Positions 25,780 to 33,586 of a stretch of DNA of 64,000 bases are shown here, one piece after another. The stretch is from CAZWSX01 sp964636985 (GTDB lineage Bacteria; Planctomycetota; Planctomycetia; Pirellulales; Pirellulaceae). The first letter of the stretch is position 1; the number at the start of each line of letters is the position of its first letter. The stretch is taken from NCBI GenBank assembly GCA_964636985.1, contig CAZWSX010000004.1, positions 248,001 through 312,000 on the forward strand, read 5' to 3'. The notes under the pieces are model-generated. The model saw only the letters and a list, made by a program, of their open reading frames with translations, was not told where the DNA came from and did not search any database. Both the position numbers and the translations under genes were made by a program.

Positions 25780-25812
25780 TCCTCGGTGATCTCTGTATCC
25801 TCTGTGGCAAAA
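25780..25812. repeat. Dispersed tcctcggtg-type intergenic repeat
   Basis: The segment around 25780-25812 (tcctcggtgatctctgta, then tcctctgtggc) matches a short intergenic repeat I recall from many environmental bacteria, including planctomycetes. Read in reverse it gives the spurious peptide ATEDTE. It sits between the racemase-type gene and the SDR and may be transcribed. Copy number cannot be counted from one window. Confidence 0.5.
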
Positions 25813-25837
25813 TTGGTTTTCATTGGCGAGGCAAACC

Positions 25838-26602
25838 GTGATTTCATTTCGACTCGATGGCAAGAAGGCATTGGTAACTGGAGCCAGTAAAGGGATCGGC
25901 TTGGGGATCGCCAAGGGGCTGGCCGACGCGGGAGCATCGATCGTCCTCGTTGCGCGGAATCAAGCTGGGCTGGACGCCGCCGCTGATGAACTGCGTTCGG
26001 GCGGTGCCAAGGTCGACACCGCCGCGTTCGATCTGGGGGATCTTAAAGGGATCGACGGTTTCTATCGCGATGCCGCCGCCAAGCACGGTGGGTTCGACAT
26101 TCTGATCAACAACGCGGGCATGAATAAGCGCGGTCCGGCGCACGAACTCTCGATGGCCGACTACCAGGCCGTGATCGATCTGAACTTGAGTTCGGTCTAC
26201 GCGATGAGCTGCGCTTTTGCGCGCGAACGGATCGCGGCTAAGAAGCCGGGGCGGGTGATCAGTATCGCCTCGCTCACCAGCTCGGCTACGCGGCCGACGA
26301 TTGCGCCGTACTCGGCGTCGAAAGGGGGCGTCCTCATGCTCACGCGGGCGCTGTCACTCGACTGGGCGTCGCACGGCATCTTGGTGAACGCGATCGGCCC
26401 CGGTTACATCGATACGCCGCTGAACGAACCGCTCAAGAGCAACCCACAGTTTGATGGCTACGTGAAAGAGCGTTGCCCGCTGGGGCGATGGGGAACGCCG
26501 GAAGATCTGGCTGGCGCGGCGGTGTTCCTCGCGTCGGATGCCGCGAGTTTTATTACAGGGCAGATTATCTACGTCGACGGCGGGTGGCTGGCTCGGTTTT
26601 AG
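25838..26602 (+). CDS. SDR-family oxidoreductase
   Basis: A 254-aa classical short-chain dehydrogenase. It has the cofactor motif TGASKGIGLGIAKGL, the structural NNAG, Ser in SIASLTSS, the catalytic YSASK, and the C-terminal ITGQIIYVDGGWL. Gluconate 5-dehydrogenase and 3-oxoacyl-reductase-like members look similar. A GTG start at 25838 has GAGG 7 bp upstream; a TTG at 25823 is in frame. Its position after the enolase-superfamily gene suggests a joint sugar-acid or amino-acid pathway, which is an inference. Confidence 0.88.
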   Translation: MISFRLDGKKALVTGASKGIGLGIAKGLADAGASIVLVARNQAGLDAAADELRSGGAKVDTAAFDLGDLKGIDGFYRDAAAKHGGFDILINNAGMNKRGPAHELSMADYQAVIDLNLSSVYAMSCAFARERIAAKKPGRVISIASLTSSATRPTIAPYSASKGGVLMLTRALSLDWASHGILVNAIGPGYIDTPLNEPLKSNPQFDGYVKERCPLGRWGTPEDLAGAAVFLASDAASFITGQIIYVDGGWLARF

Positions 26603-26607
26603 AGTTG

Positions 26608-26669
26608 GACCGCTCTCCCGAGCGGTCTCAGGTTGTGCAATTGGGGAGAGCCGGACGGGATTGTCCGGC
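26608..26669. terminator. Bidirectional terminator region: two hairpins between convergent genes
   Basis: Two perfect stems lie between convergent genes: gaccgctc/gagcggtc at 26608-26627 with a 4-nt loop, and gccggac/gtccggc at 26650-26669 with a 6-nt loop. A 9-bp direct repeat, ggttgtgca, flanks the second stem (26631-26639 and 26674-26682). There is no T-run, so the termination role is inferred from position. Confidence 0.5.
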
Positions 26670-26689
26670 CTACGGTTGTGCACCAAGAT

Positions 26690-28087
26690 CTACGGTGCGA
26701 TCACGTAGAGCTCGGTCGAAAGCATCAAGGGAGTGGCGTTTTCTCCTTCTTCCCACTCCCCTTCCAGGAAGACCGCTTTGAAGCGTTTTTCGTCTTGGTC
26801 GATGGTTTCGGCCGCCGCATTGCCGTCGAGTTTCACTGGGGTTGCCGTCCATTCGGCTGTGCGGAAATCTCGCGTCTCTGCCGATGCTTGCCAGAGGCGT
26901 ACTTCTTTGGGCGCGCGATCATACTCGGCCTTCAATTGAAATGACGAGCGGATGGCTGGCGCGCCGGCGGGCCGTTTGCCGACTTCCTGCGGTTGCATGG
27001 CCAATTCGTACTTTACCTTGGGAAGCGAGGGCCCTCCTTGGGCCTGGACGTGAAGGGCCGTCAGACCGCCAGCGATGCGGGCGATATCTTTGACCCCGTG
27101 ACCGTTGTTGGGGACGAAGAGAAGGTTTTTTTCGCCGATTAGTTTTGAGTAGTAGAGCTTCGTGGAATCGACGGGCCAATAGCGGTCGTTGGTGCCCAGG
27201 ATCAAGAGCTTGGGCTGCGTGAGCTTTTCGCGGTAGCTGAAGGGATCGACGATCTTCATCAACTTGGCACCGGGATCGGTTTCAACAGCGCGATCGAGGC
27301 CTAGGGCCTTGTATTCCTGAATCTCGTCCGACAGGTCACCGAACGACTCGCGTTGTAACTTGGTGTGCTCGCGCATGTTGAGCATGTTGATGACGATTGG
27401 CGCGATAGCTACTGCCCGTTTGTCGATGGCTCCGGTCAGATAGGTCGTCCAGCCGCGCTTCGATCCGCCGGTGACGGTGAAGCCCTCAAGCTGGAGGTCC
27501 CATTTCTCTTTGCAGGCTTCCGTAGCGCAGTCCATGCCTCGCACAGCGCTCTTGGTCATGGGCAACAGGAGCGGCCACGTGGGATCGCCGGTCTTGATGT
27601 ACTGGGCGAAGGTGTAGCTGATCGCGCCATCTTCCTTGAGCCCGTTGAAAATCGGTTGTTGGGGAACGTGCTGCAAAATGACCAGCGGCGACTGGGCGGC
27701 CTCGGCCATCAGCGCGAAGGCGTCCGCGTCTTTGGGGAGCTTTTCTTCGGGCGTGCGGGGCTCTTCAAGTTCCTTGCGCCAGCCTCCGCCGGTGATGTAA
27801 AGAAGGGCGTGCTTAGCATCCTTCTTGCAACTGGCCGGCTTGAAAAGGAAGACCTGGTGCTTCCACGGGATGTCCTTCCAGGTCTGCGACGTGAGAATCA
27901 ACTCGTAGTATTTGCCTCGGCCCAACGTCCCTTCGCTGCGGACTTTCCATTGGTAGCTATCGTCAGGAGCCGCTACATATTTAGCCAGTGCTTCGTCGGG
28001 CGAGACGGCCTTGTCCGCCAATGCCAGGGGAGCGAGTGTCGAAACGGCGAATGCAAAGAACAACGACCGCAGCGCGATGACGCTCAT
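26690..28087 (-). CDS. Secreted PhoPQ-activated pathogenicity-related family protein (alpha/beta hydrolase)
   Basis: A 465-aa protein of the PhoPQ_related family. A signal peptide (LRSLFFAFAVSTLAPLALA) is followed by an alpha/beta hydrolase domain. Landmarks are YELILTSQTWKDIPWKHQ, LLYITGGG, SPLVILQHVPQQPIF, the nucleophile elbow VTGGSKRGWTTYL and LLILGTNDRYWPVDSTKLYY; a late His occurs in PNNGHGVKD. The name comes from Salmonella PqaA, but planctomycete members are numerous and of unknown function. ATG at 28087 follows GGTGG; an in-frame ATG 42 bp upstream would disrupt the signal peptide. A long antisense reading frame overlaps it and is not counted. Confidence 0.88.
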   Translation of the reverse strand: MSVIALRSLFFAFAVSTLAPLALADKAVSPDEALAKYVAAPDDSYQWKVRSEGTLGRGKYYELILTSQTWKDIPWKHQVFLFKPASCKKDAKHALLYITGGGWRKELEEPRTPEEKLPKDADAFALMAEAAQSPLVILQHVPQQPIFNGLKEDGAISYTFAQYIKTGDPTWPLLLPMTKSAVRGMDCATEACKEKWDLQLEGFTVTGGSKRGWTTYLTGAIDKRAVAIAPIVINMLNMREHTKLQRESFGDLSDEIQEYKALGLDRAVETDPGAKLMKIVDPFSYREKLTQPKLLILGTNDRYWPVDSTKLYYSKLIGEKNLLFVPNNGHGVKDIARIAGGLTALHVQAQGGPSLPKVKYELAMQPQEVGKRPAGAPAIRSSFQLKAEYDRAPKEVRLWQASAETRDFRTAEWTATPVKLDGNAAAETIDQDEKRFKAVFLEGEWEEGENATPLMLSTELYVIAP

Positions 28088-28207
28088 GGACACCACCTTA
28101 TAGGCATTGAGGGGGAACAGACATGGCAATTAGCCCGGCTCATTCTAATCGAGAGGCGACTTGCTAATGGAGACGAAATAGGAAGCAGAGCAATGCGAAA
28201 AGCGACG

Positions 28208-29098
28208 CTAATCGGGCCTTGGATTATCGATGTTCTTGGCCGAATGGCCATGGAACTTGGCGATGGTTTCCCAGGCCTCGATGGGCGTATCGGCCCACTG
28301 GATCAGTTCGAGATCCCTATCGAGGATCACCCCTTCGTCGGCGAGGTACTCGAAGTTGATTACGTTTTTCCAATACTCCCGGCCGAACATCACGATGGGA
28401 AGCCGCGGCATGCGGCCTACCTGCACAAGGCAGAGGGCATCGGTGAGTTCGTCGAGCGTCCCGTATCCGCCAGGAAAGACGACGAGCGCTTTGGCTCGCA
28501 TCAGGAAGTGCATCTTTCGCATCGCGAAGTAACGGAACTGAAAACAAAGTTCCGGCGTGATATAGGGATTGGGCGCCTGTTCGTGTGGCAGCGTGATATT
28601 GAGCCCAATCGATTTGCAGCCGACATCGTGCGCGCCGCGGTTGCCGGCCTCCATGACGCCGGGGCCGCCTCCGGTGACGACGACATAATCGCAAATGCCG
28701 CCCCTTTGGCAGACCGACGAGACGATCCGCGAGAACTCGCGCGCGTGATCGTAGTACCCGCAGTTGCCAAGCACACGCTTAGCACGCTCGAGCTGCCGCA
28801 TCAGTTTGGTGTCGTTGGGATGCGCGGCGAGCGAAGCCTCGGCCGCCAGCAAACGACGTTCGGCTTCGGGGCGTTCGACGATCTGCGTCCCGCCGAAGAG
28901 GACGACGGTCGACTCAATTTTGTGCTCGGCGAACAGCAGTTCCGGCTTGAGCAACTCTAACTGCATCCGCACGGGACGAAGCTCCGTCCGGCCCATAAAA
29001 TCATCGTCTTCGTAGGCCAGCCGATACGTGGGGGAATCGAGAATTGGCCCCATGTCGGGAATGGAGGGTAACTCCGACGGCGAACTGCCCTGATTCAC
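28208..29098 (-). CDS. LOG-family Rossmann protein (TIGR00730-like)
   Basis: A 296-aa protein with the LOG / lysine-decarboxylase-like signature. VVTGGGPGVMEAGNRGA provides the phosphate loop and VFPGGYGTLDEL the PGGxGTxxE active-site motif. LOG enzymes release cytokinin-type bases or cleave the N-glycosidic bond of nucleoside monophosphates. The extra N-terminal ~80 residues, including a charged helix (ERPEAERRLLAAEASL), resemble the longer bacterial PpnN-like group. The GTG start at 29098 is chosen because GGAG lies 6-9 bp upstream and the upstream codons look non-coding. It is divergent from the SPOR-like gene and 120 bp upstream of the PhoPQ-related gene. Confidence 0.85.
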   Translation of the reverse strand: MNQGSSPSELPSIPDMGPILDSPTYRLAYEDDDFMGRTELRPVRMQLELLKPELLFAEHKIESTVVLFGGTQIVERPEAERRLLAAEASLAAHPNDTKLMRQLERAKRVLGNCGYYDHAREFSRIVSSVCQRGGICDYVVVTGGGPGVMEAGNRGAHDVGCKSIGLNITLPHEQAPNPYITPELCFQFRYFAMRKMHFLMRAKALVVFPGGYGTLDELTDALCLVQVGRMPRLPIVMFGREYWKNVINFEYLADEGVILDRDLELIQWADTPIEAWETIAKFHGHSAKNIDNPRPD

Positions 29099-29358
29099 GA
29101 GAGGATCTCCAATGCACCTGAAAAGCGACTCAAAAGAGACGTAACTAGGGAAGTGTAGGAAGCTGAAAGTCCTAGGTCGATTGTAGTCCGCGAAAACAAA
29201 CGGGCTTTCTCTAGCTTGCCTGGTTTGGCGCGGCGGGTGTGGTGTTTGCAAGATTTTCCCTATTGCCGGCAGTTGCGGTTTCGTAACGTCCAACCCGCGC
29301 GGAGCCCATGAAGCGGCCCGTCGCGTCATTTCGCAAACGCTTTTTCGAGGTCGTCACG

Positions 29359-30522
29359 ATGTCGACGAGTATTCATCCACGGACGAGACTGCTTGCTGCG
29401 CTGAGAGTCTTGGGCATCCTGGGCGTGATTGTCCAAATGCTTGCCGCCAGTCAAATGGCGCGCGCTCAAGGAACTTTGGCGAAGTTGATCCCGTTCAAGC
29501 AGACGAAAGTCGACGCCGATCCCAACAAGCAATATTGGGTGAACGACGACAATGGGCCGTGGATGATCATGGCTTACTCCTTTGCAGGCGAAGAAGGGGA
29601 CGTCGACGCCCAAAAACTGGTGCTCGAGTTGCGCCGAGACTATGGACTGGAAGCTTATGTCCATCGTCAGCAGTTCGATCCGGCGGCCGAAATGAAGGAC
29701 GTCAAGATGCTGGGGGTCGACCAGTTTGGCAATCCGAAGAAGGCGAAAGCATTTTCCGGCGGCAAGTATTACGAATATGTCGTCCTCGTCGGCGAGTATC
29801 CCGAACTTGACGATCCTAAATGCCAGGCGGCACTGAAACGCATTCGGACACTGCAGCCCAAGTCGCTTGGCGGTGCGGGCGACAGCCGAAATCAAGTTCG
29901 AACCGCGCGCGAGGGGCTGATTGGCCAAGCCGTTAGAACGACCGGCACGAGAGTCCCCAATTCGATTGGCCCGATGTACAAGGCCTTCGCTACCCGCAAT
30001 CCCAAACTTCCAAACGATCCTGTGGCGCAGAAGTCGATGGACCCGTTTGTGAAAGACCTCAATGCGGGACGTCGCTATAGCCTGCTGAGTAACCCTGGCA
30101 AATTCACCGTGACGGTCGCAACGTTCCGCGGCGAAACCGCCTACAAGGAAGATGAATTCAATCGGCTTACGAAGGACCGCAAGAAGAGCAAGCTGGAAAC
30201 AGCCGGCAAGAACGCGATGAAACTCGTCGAGGCTCTGCGGGCCAAGGGATTCGAGGCTTACGAGTTTCACGACCGCTTTGAAAGCATTGTGACGGTTGGC
30301 AGCTTCAACGAGCTTGGCAAGACAGACGAAAACGGCAAAACCGAATTGACGCCCGCTCTGGCGAAGGTGATCAAGACATTTGAATCGCGAAAGGTCCCGA
30401 TTCCCGAGCGCCCTGGTGAGTTGGCCTGCGTGCCTCAACAGGTCGAAGGGATCATGATGGACGTCTCGCCGCAGATCATCCGCGTGCCAAAGGAGTCAGT
30501 AGCTGATAAGTATCAACCGTAG
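29359..30522 (+). CDS. Secreted protein with two SPOR-like repeats
   Basis: A 387-aa protein with a signal peptide (LLAALRVLGILGVIVQMLAA, cleavage near ARA at about residue 36). Two regions share one layout. Residues 66-167 contain PWMIMAYSF, a helix LVLELRRDYGLEAYVH, YYEYVVLVGEY and a final helix. Residues 248-342 contain KFTVTVATF, a helix LVEALRAKGFEAYEFH, ESIVTVGSF and a final helix. The beta-alpha-beta-beta-alpha order and the hydrophobic YE.VV.VG pattern recall SPOR peptidoglycan-binding folds. ATG 29308 is an alternative start; 29359 places the signal peptide properly and has GAGG 7 bp upstream. The family is unnamed. Confidence 0.65.
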   Translation: MSTSIHPRTRLLAALRVLGILGVIVQMLAASQMARAQGTLAKLIPFKQTKVDADPNKQYWVNDDNGPWMIMAYSFAGEEGDVDAQKLVLELRRDYGLEAYVHRQQFDPAAEMKDVKMLGVDQFGNPKKAKAFSGGKYYEYVVLVGEYPELDDPKCQAALKRIRTLQPKSLGGAGDSRNQVRTAREGLIGQAVRTTGTRVPNSIGPMYKAFATRNPKLPNDPVAQKSMDPFVKDLNAGRRYSLLSNPGKFTVTVATFRGETAYKEDEFNRLTKDRKKSKLETAGKNAMKLVEALRAKGFEAYEFHDRFESIVTVGSFNELGKTDENGKTELTPALAKVIKTFESRKVPIPERPGELACVPQQVEGIMMDVSPQIIRVPKESVADKYQP

Positions 30523-30560
30523 ACGCGGTTCATCCTCGCGGTTGGTTAGCGTGTCGAATC

Positions 30561-30600
30561 AAGGGAACTCTCGGGTACGAGAGTTCCTTTGTTCTTTTTA
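30561..30600 (+). terminator. Rho-independent terminator
   Basis: A 10-bp perfect stem (ggaactctcg/cgagagttcc, loop ggta), extended to 13 bp by one G-T and two A-T pairs, followed by tttgttcttttt. It is 38 bp after the stop of the SPOR-like gene. Confidence 0.9.
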
Positions 30601-30666
30601 GGACCGCATCACGCAGCGCGTCGCGTTCGGCCGTCGTCCGATTCCGGAAAAATCGGACAAATCAAG

Positions 30667-30696
30667 TTGCGAAATGGGCCGGCTGGCGCCTAAAAT
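30667..30696 (+). promoter_or_regulatory. Candidate promoter of the DUF1501 gene
   Basis: TTGCGA at 30667-30672 and TAAAAT at 30691-30696 are separated by 18 bp. They lie 90 bp upstream of the DUF1501 start and after an inverted repeat at 30636-30658 (gtccgatt/aatcggac) that might be an operator. Assigned by eye only. Confidence 0.3.
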
Positions 30697-30785
30697 CTAA
30701 CCCATCTGCGTTGGTTTATTCATGCGACGGGCCACTGCTTCTGCTGTTGCTCCGGCGCATCCCACCTTTTAACCGAGTACGTGCC

Positions 30786-32207
30786 ATGAGCACTCAGGAT
30801 TCTCTTGATGGGCGGCGAGTCGGAGGTCTTTCTCGCCGGATGCTAATGCAAGCGGCGGGAATTGGTGCGCTTCCGTTGGCGCTGCCGGGCATGGTGGGGG
30901 CTGCCGTCGATTCTGACAAAGGCCTGGGAAAAGGGGCGGCCAAGAAGTCGGTGATCTTTGTCCTGCTGTGTGGCGGGCCAAGTCACATTGATACATGGGA
31001 CCTCAAGCCTGAGGCGCCGGACACCATTCGCGGCCCCTACAAGCCGGCTTCGACCACTGTCCCCGGCATGCAGATCAACGAAATGCATACACGGTTGGCC
31101 AAGTTGGCAAATCGTTTCACGCTGATCCGTTCGATGACGCATATCGGCAACATCAGCAACCACTTCGATGCCATGCATCACATGCTGAGCGGCCAGTCGG
31201 AAGCGCCGCCCGATGCGCCGTACTTGGGTTCGATCCTGTCGCGAGCTCGACCCAACGACGGAAACGTGTTTCCCTATGTGTGGCTGATTAAGTGCGTTGG
31301 CGATCCCGTTTTTTGCGCGCCGAATATCGGAAACGCAGGGCACTTGGGAGCGAAGTACAGCCCGCTATTTGTTGGTGCAGCGAACAATCATCCGGCGATG
31401 CCAACCTTTAAGGCGCCGGATGAGCTCGTCGCCCAGATGCCGGCCAATCAGATTGCAGACCGCCGCCAATTGCTGAGTGCGCTGAATACCAAAGGGGCCG
31501 GTGAAAACAGCCGGTCCATGACTGATTGGCAAGATCTACACGGCCGGGCAATCGACTTGACGAGCGGTTCGGAAGGGCGTCGACCGTTCGAACTCGATCG
31601 CGAGCCCAAGGAAGTTCGCGAGCGTTACGGCATGCATCCGCTGGGGCAAAACTTGCTGCTGGCGCGGCGGTTGGTCGAGGCCGGTGTTGGTTTTGTCACC
31701 GTGAATGGCTGGACGGGGCCATCTCCCGCCGGCGGCGGCGGACCTCCGGCATCGAGCTGGGACATGCACGGCGGCGAGATGGGGATGGGGAACGCTTTCG
31801 GCAACGGCTCGTACGGTTTGGGCTGGTGCCTGCCCTGCCTCGACGAAGGCCTATCGGCACTGCTCACCGATTTGCACGATCGTGGCATGCTTGAGAACAC
31901 GATGGTGGTGGTGACAGGCGAATTCGGCCGCACGCCTATCATCAACGAACGCGGGACGACGCCTGGCCGCCAACATTGGCCGAAGTGCTTTTCGTCGATC
32001 ATCGCGGGCGGCAACATTCGCGGCGGCGCCGTTTACGGCGAGACCGATAAGCACGGCGCCTACGTGAAAGATCGTCCGGTTCGGCCGCAAGATTTGGGGG
32101 CGACCATCTTCCATCATCTGGAAGTGCCGCTCGATCTGCGATTGAGCCGCGATGGTTTCACACGGCCAGTGTCGGTGGGCGAGCCGATTCGCGAGTTGTT
32201 TGGGTAA
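30786..32207 (+). CDS. DUF1501 (sulfatase-like) protein with Tat-type leader
   Basis: A 473-aa protein. The N-terminus (LSRRMLMQAAGIGALPL) is a twin-arginine leader. It is followed by the DUF1501 core: VIFVLLCGGPSHIDTWDLKP, MTHIGNISNHFDAMHHML, VVTGEFGRTPIINERGTTPG and HHLEVP near the end. DUF1501 belongs to the alkaline phosphatase/sulfatase fold; its family is expanded in planctomycetes, usually next to a DUF1549/DUF1553 cytochrome-like protein. That partner is absent here. The 3-prime end is convergent with the DUF4288 gene. Confidence 0.9.
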   Translation: MSTQDSLDGRRVGGLSRRMLMQAAGIGALPLALPGMVGAAVDSDKGLGKGAAKKSVIFVLLCGGPSHIDTWDLKPEAPDTIRGPYKPASTTVPGMQINEMHTRLAKLANRFTLIRSMTHIGNISNHFDAMHHMLSGQSEAPPDAPYLGSILSRARPNDGNVFPYVWLIKCVGDPVFCAPNIGNAGHLGAKYSPLFVGAANNHPAMPTFKAPDELVAQMPANQIADRRQLLSALNTKGAGENSRSMTDWQDLHGRAIDLTSGSEGRRPFELDREPKEVRERYGMHPLGQNLLLARRLVEAGVGFVTVNGWTGPSPAGGGGPPASSWDMHGGEMGMGNAFGNGSYGLGWCLPCLDEGLSALLTDLHDRGMLENTMVVVTGEFGRTPIINERGTTPGRQHWPKCFSSIIAGGNIRGGAVYGETDKHGAYVKDRPVRPQDLGATIFHHLEVPLDLRLSRDGFTRPVSVGEPIRELFG

Positions 32208-32240
32208 GGCCAGAAATGGCACGGCAGTTCTCTCAGTTGT

Positions 32241-32561
32241 CTACGACTCATGCTGCCGTTCGTCGCCTGTATCGAAGAAGGTATGGATGTATTCTTCGGG
32301 GGCGCGAGAACTGTCACGAAGCAGTGAGTAAACTTCGATGCCGTGAGCGGCGAGTTCATCGACGAGTTCGTAGGCTTGGCAAAAATCTAGAACTTCGAAA
32401 TGGTTGTCTTCGGCGTATTGCCGGGCTTCTTCCTCGGCCAGAGCGATCGCCGTATCGAAGCCGTCGGCGCTCCACAAGGTGATGCGTTCTTCGTAAGTGT
32501 GACGCGTCGCGTCAGACGGCCCACGCCAAAGGAATAGATGGCGAACAGAAAATGACGGCAT
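32241..32561 (-). CDS. DUF4288 domain protein
   Basis: A 106-aa soluble protein. The DUF4288 pattern is seen in SVRHLFLWRG, YEERITLWSADGFDTAIALA and EEEARQYAEDNHFEVLDFCQAYEL. The function is unknown. It sits 63 bp downstream of fhcC on the same strand and may be co-transcribed with it. No regulator or toxin-antitoxin signature is visible. Confidence 0.75.
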   Translation of the reverse strand: MPSFSVRHLFLWRGPSDATRHTYEERITLWSADGFDTAIALAEEEARQYAEDNHFEVLDFCQAYELVDELAAHGIEVYSLLRDSSRAPEEYIHTFFDTGDERQHES

Positions 32562-32624
32562 GGGAACAACTCCGTGACGGTGCGTTCGAGTGCTCGGGCG
32601 GGCTTCCTGGTTTCTATCCGCCTC

Positions 32625-33446
32625 CTATCCTGCCCTGCGCAGCAAGATTTCCCCTTTGCCCAAGGCGACGAGGTCGCCGTGGTAGAGGTCGTAGTTGCTG
32701 CCAAGCAACTCCGGTGCGACACGAAAGCCTTTCTCGCTTAGTTCCTTGAGCAGGAGCCCGAGGAACTGCGGCTTATATGTCGAACCGAAGCGAAAGGTCG
32801 AAAGCATCGGCGGTGGATCGGGGCCAAGGATGCCGATGGTTCCGCGACGCATGCCGGCGCCAGGACGGATGCCGCACTTGCCGAAGACGAGAATCGTCCC
32901 CGCGATCAGGTTGAAGCCAAGCATATCGCCGGCGTCGCCGCCGATGGCGATGATTCCGCGACGCATGGTGTGGCCGATTTCGTTGCCCGCGCTGCCGTCG
33001 ACCAGGATGGTTCCACCGGTGGTTCCCTTCGCCGAACCTCGATAGGCACCGCCGACCAGGTTGCCCGCGTTGCCGTGAACGTGGATCAGCCCGTTCTTCA
33101 TTTCGGGGCCGACCCAGTCGCCAGCATCTCCTTCGATCACGATCTTGCCACCGCGCATTTCGCTGCCGATGTGTCGTCCGGCGGGACCGTGCACCGTGAT
33201 GCTGCCGCTTTTCATTCCGGCCCCAATCCAATGGACGCCGGAGAGATTTCCTTCGAAGTCGAAGTGGAGGTCGGACGGATCGCCTGAGACCTTAAAGAAC
33301 TCGCCGAGAGCAATCTTGCGATTGCCGTGGAAGATGGTGAACTTCTCGATCTCGGCGAGGGGCTTGTCGGCTGCCCATTCGGGGATGAACCCCTCGATTT
33401 CAACCGGGACGCGCGTATCCCCTTGGTAAACGAGCCGCAGTGCCAT
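32625..33446 (-). CDS. fhcC: Formyltransferase/hydrolase complex subunit C (formylmethanofuran dehydrogenase subunit C)
   Basis: A 273-aa GXGXG-type beta-helix protein of the formylmethanofuran dehydrogenase subunit C family, identified by length and by the opening MALRLVYQGDTRVPVEIEG. The helix rungs repeat as GSITVHGPAGRHIGSEM, IVIEGDAGDWVGPEM and IHVHGNAGNLVGGAY, with AGDMLGFNLIAGTI later. In methylotrophs and planctomycetes FhcABCD hydrolyses formyl-carrier to formate in tetrahydromethanopterin-linked C1 oxidation; the FhcD gene lies at 56955-57911, far away. FhcA and FhcB are not in the window. It is upstream of a DUF4288 gene and 140 bp downstream of the thioredoxin-YHS gene on the same strand. 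Confidence 0.88.
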   Translation of the reverse strand: MALRLVYQGDTRVPVEIEGFIPEWAADKPLAEIEKFTIFHGNRKIALGEFFKVSGDPSDLHFDFEGNLSGVHWIGAGMKSGSITVHGPAGRHIGSEMRGGKIVIEGDAGDWVGPEMKNGLIHVHGNAGNLVGGAYRGSAKGTTGGTILVDGSAGNEIGHTMRRGIIAIGGDAGDMLGFNLIAGTILVFGKCGIRPGAGMRRGTIGILGPDPPPMLSTFRFGSTYKPQFLGLLLKELSEKGFRVAPELLGSNYDLYHGDLVALGKGEILLRRAG

Positions 33447-33586
33447 CCAAATCGCTTTCTATCACGACAAGCCAGAGACGGTAGGCCAAGGAAATGGCCG
33501 GCTTGCTATTGTAGCGAGAAAGCGCAGAACACGAGTGCGCAAAGGCCCGCACGAGGAGCCGGGCCTTGGTTAGACGTTGCGGCGAG

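Noticed and set aside
27365..28960. A 531-codon open frame on the plus strand
   Set aside because: It is antisense to the PhoPQ-related and LOG genes, both with clear domains on the minus strand. GC-rich codon use creates such mirror frames.
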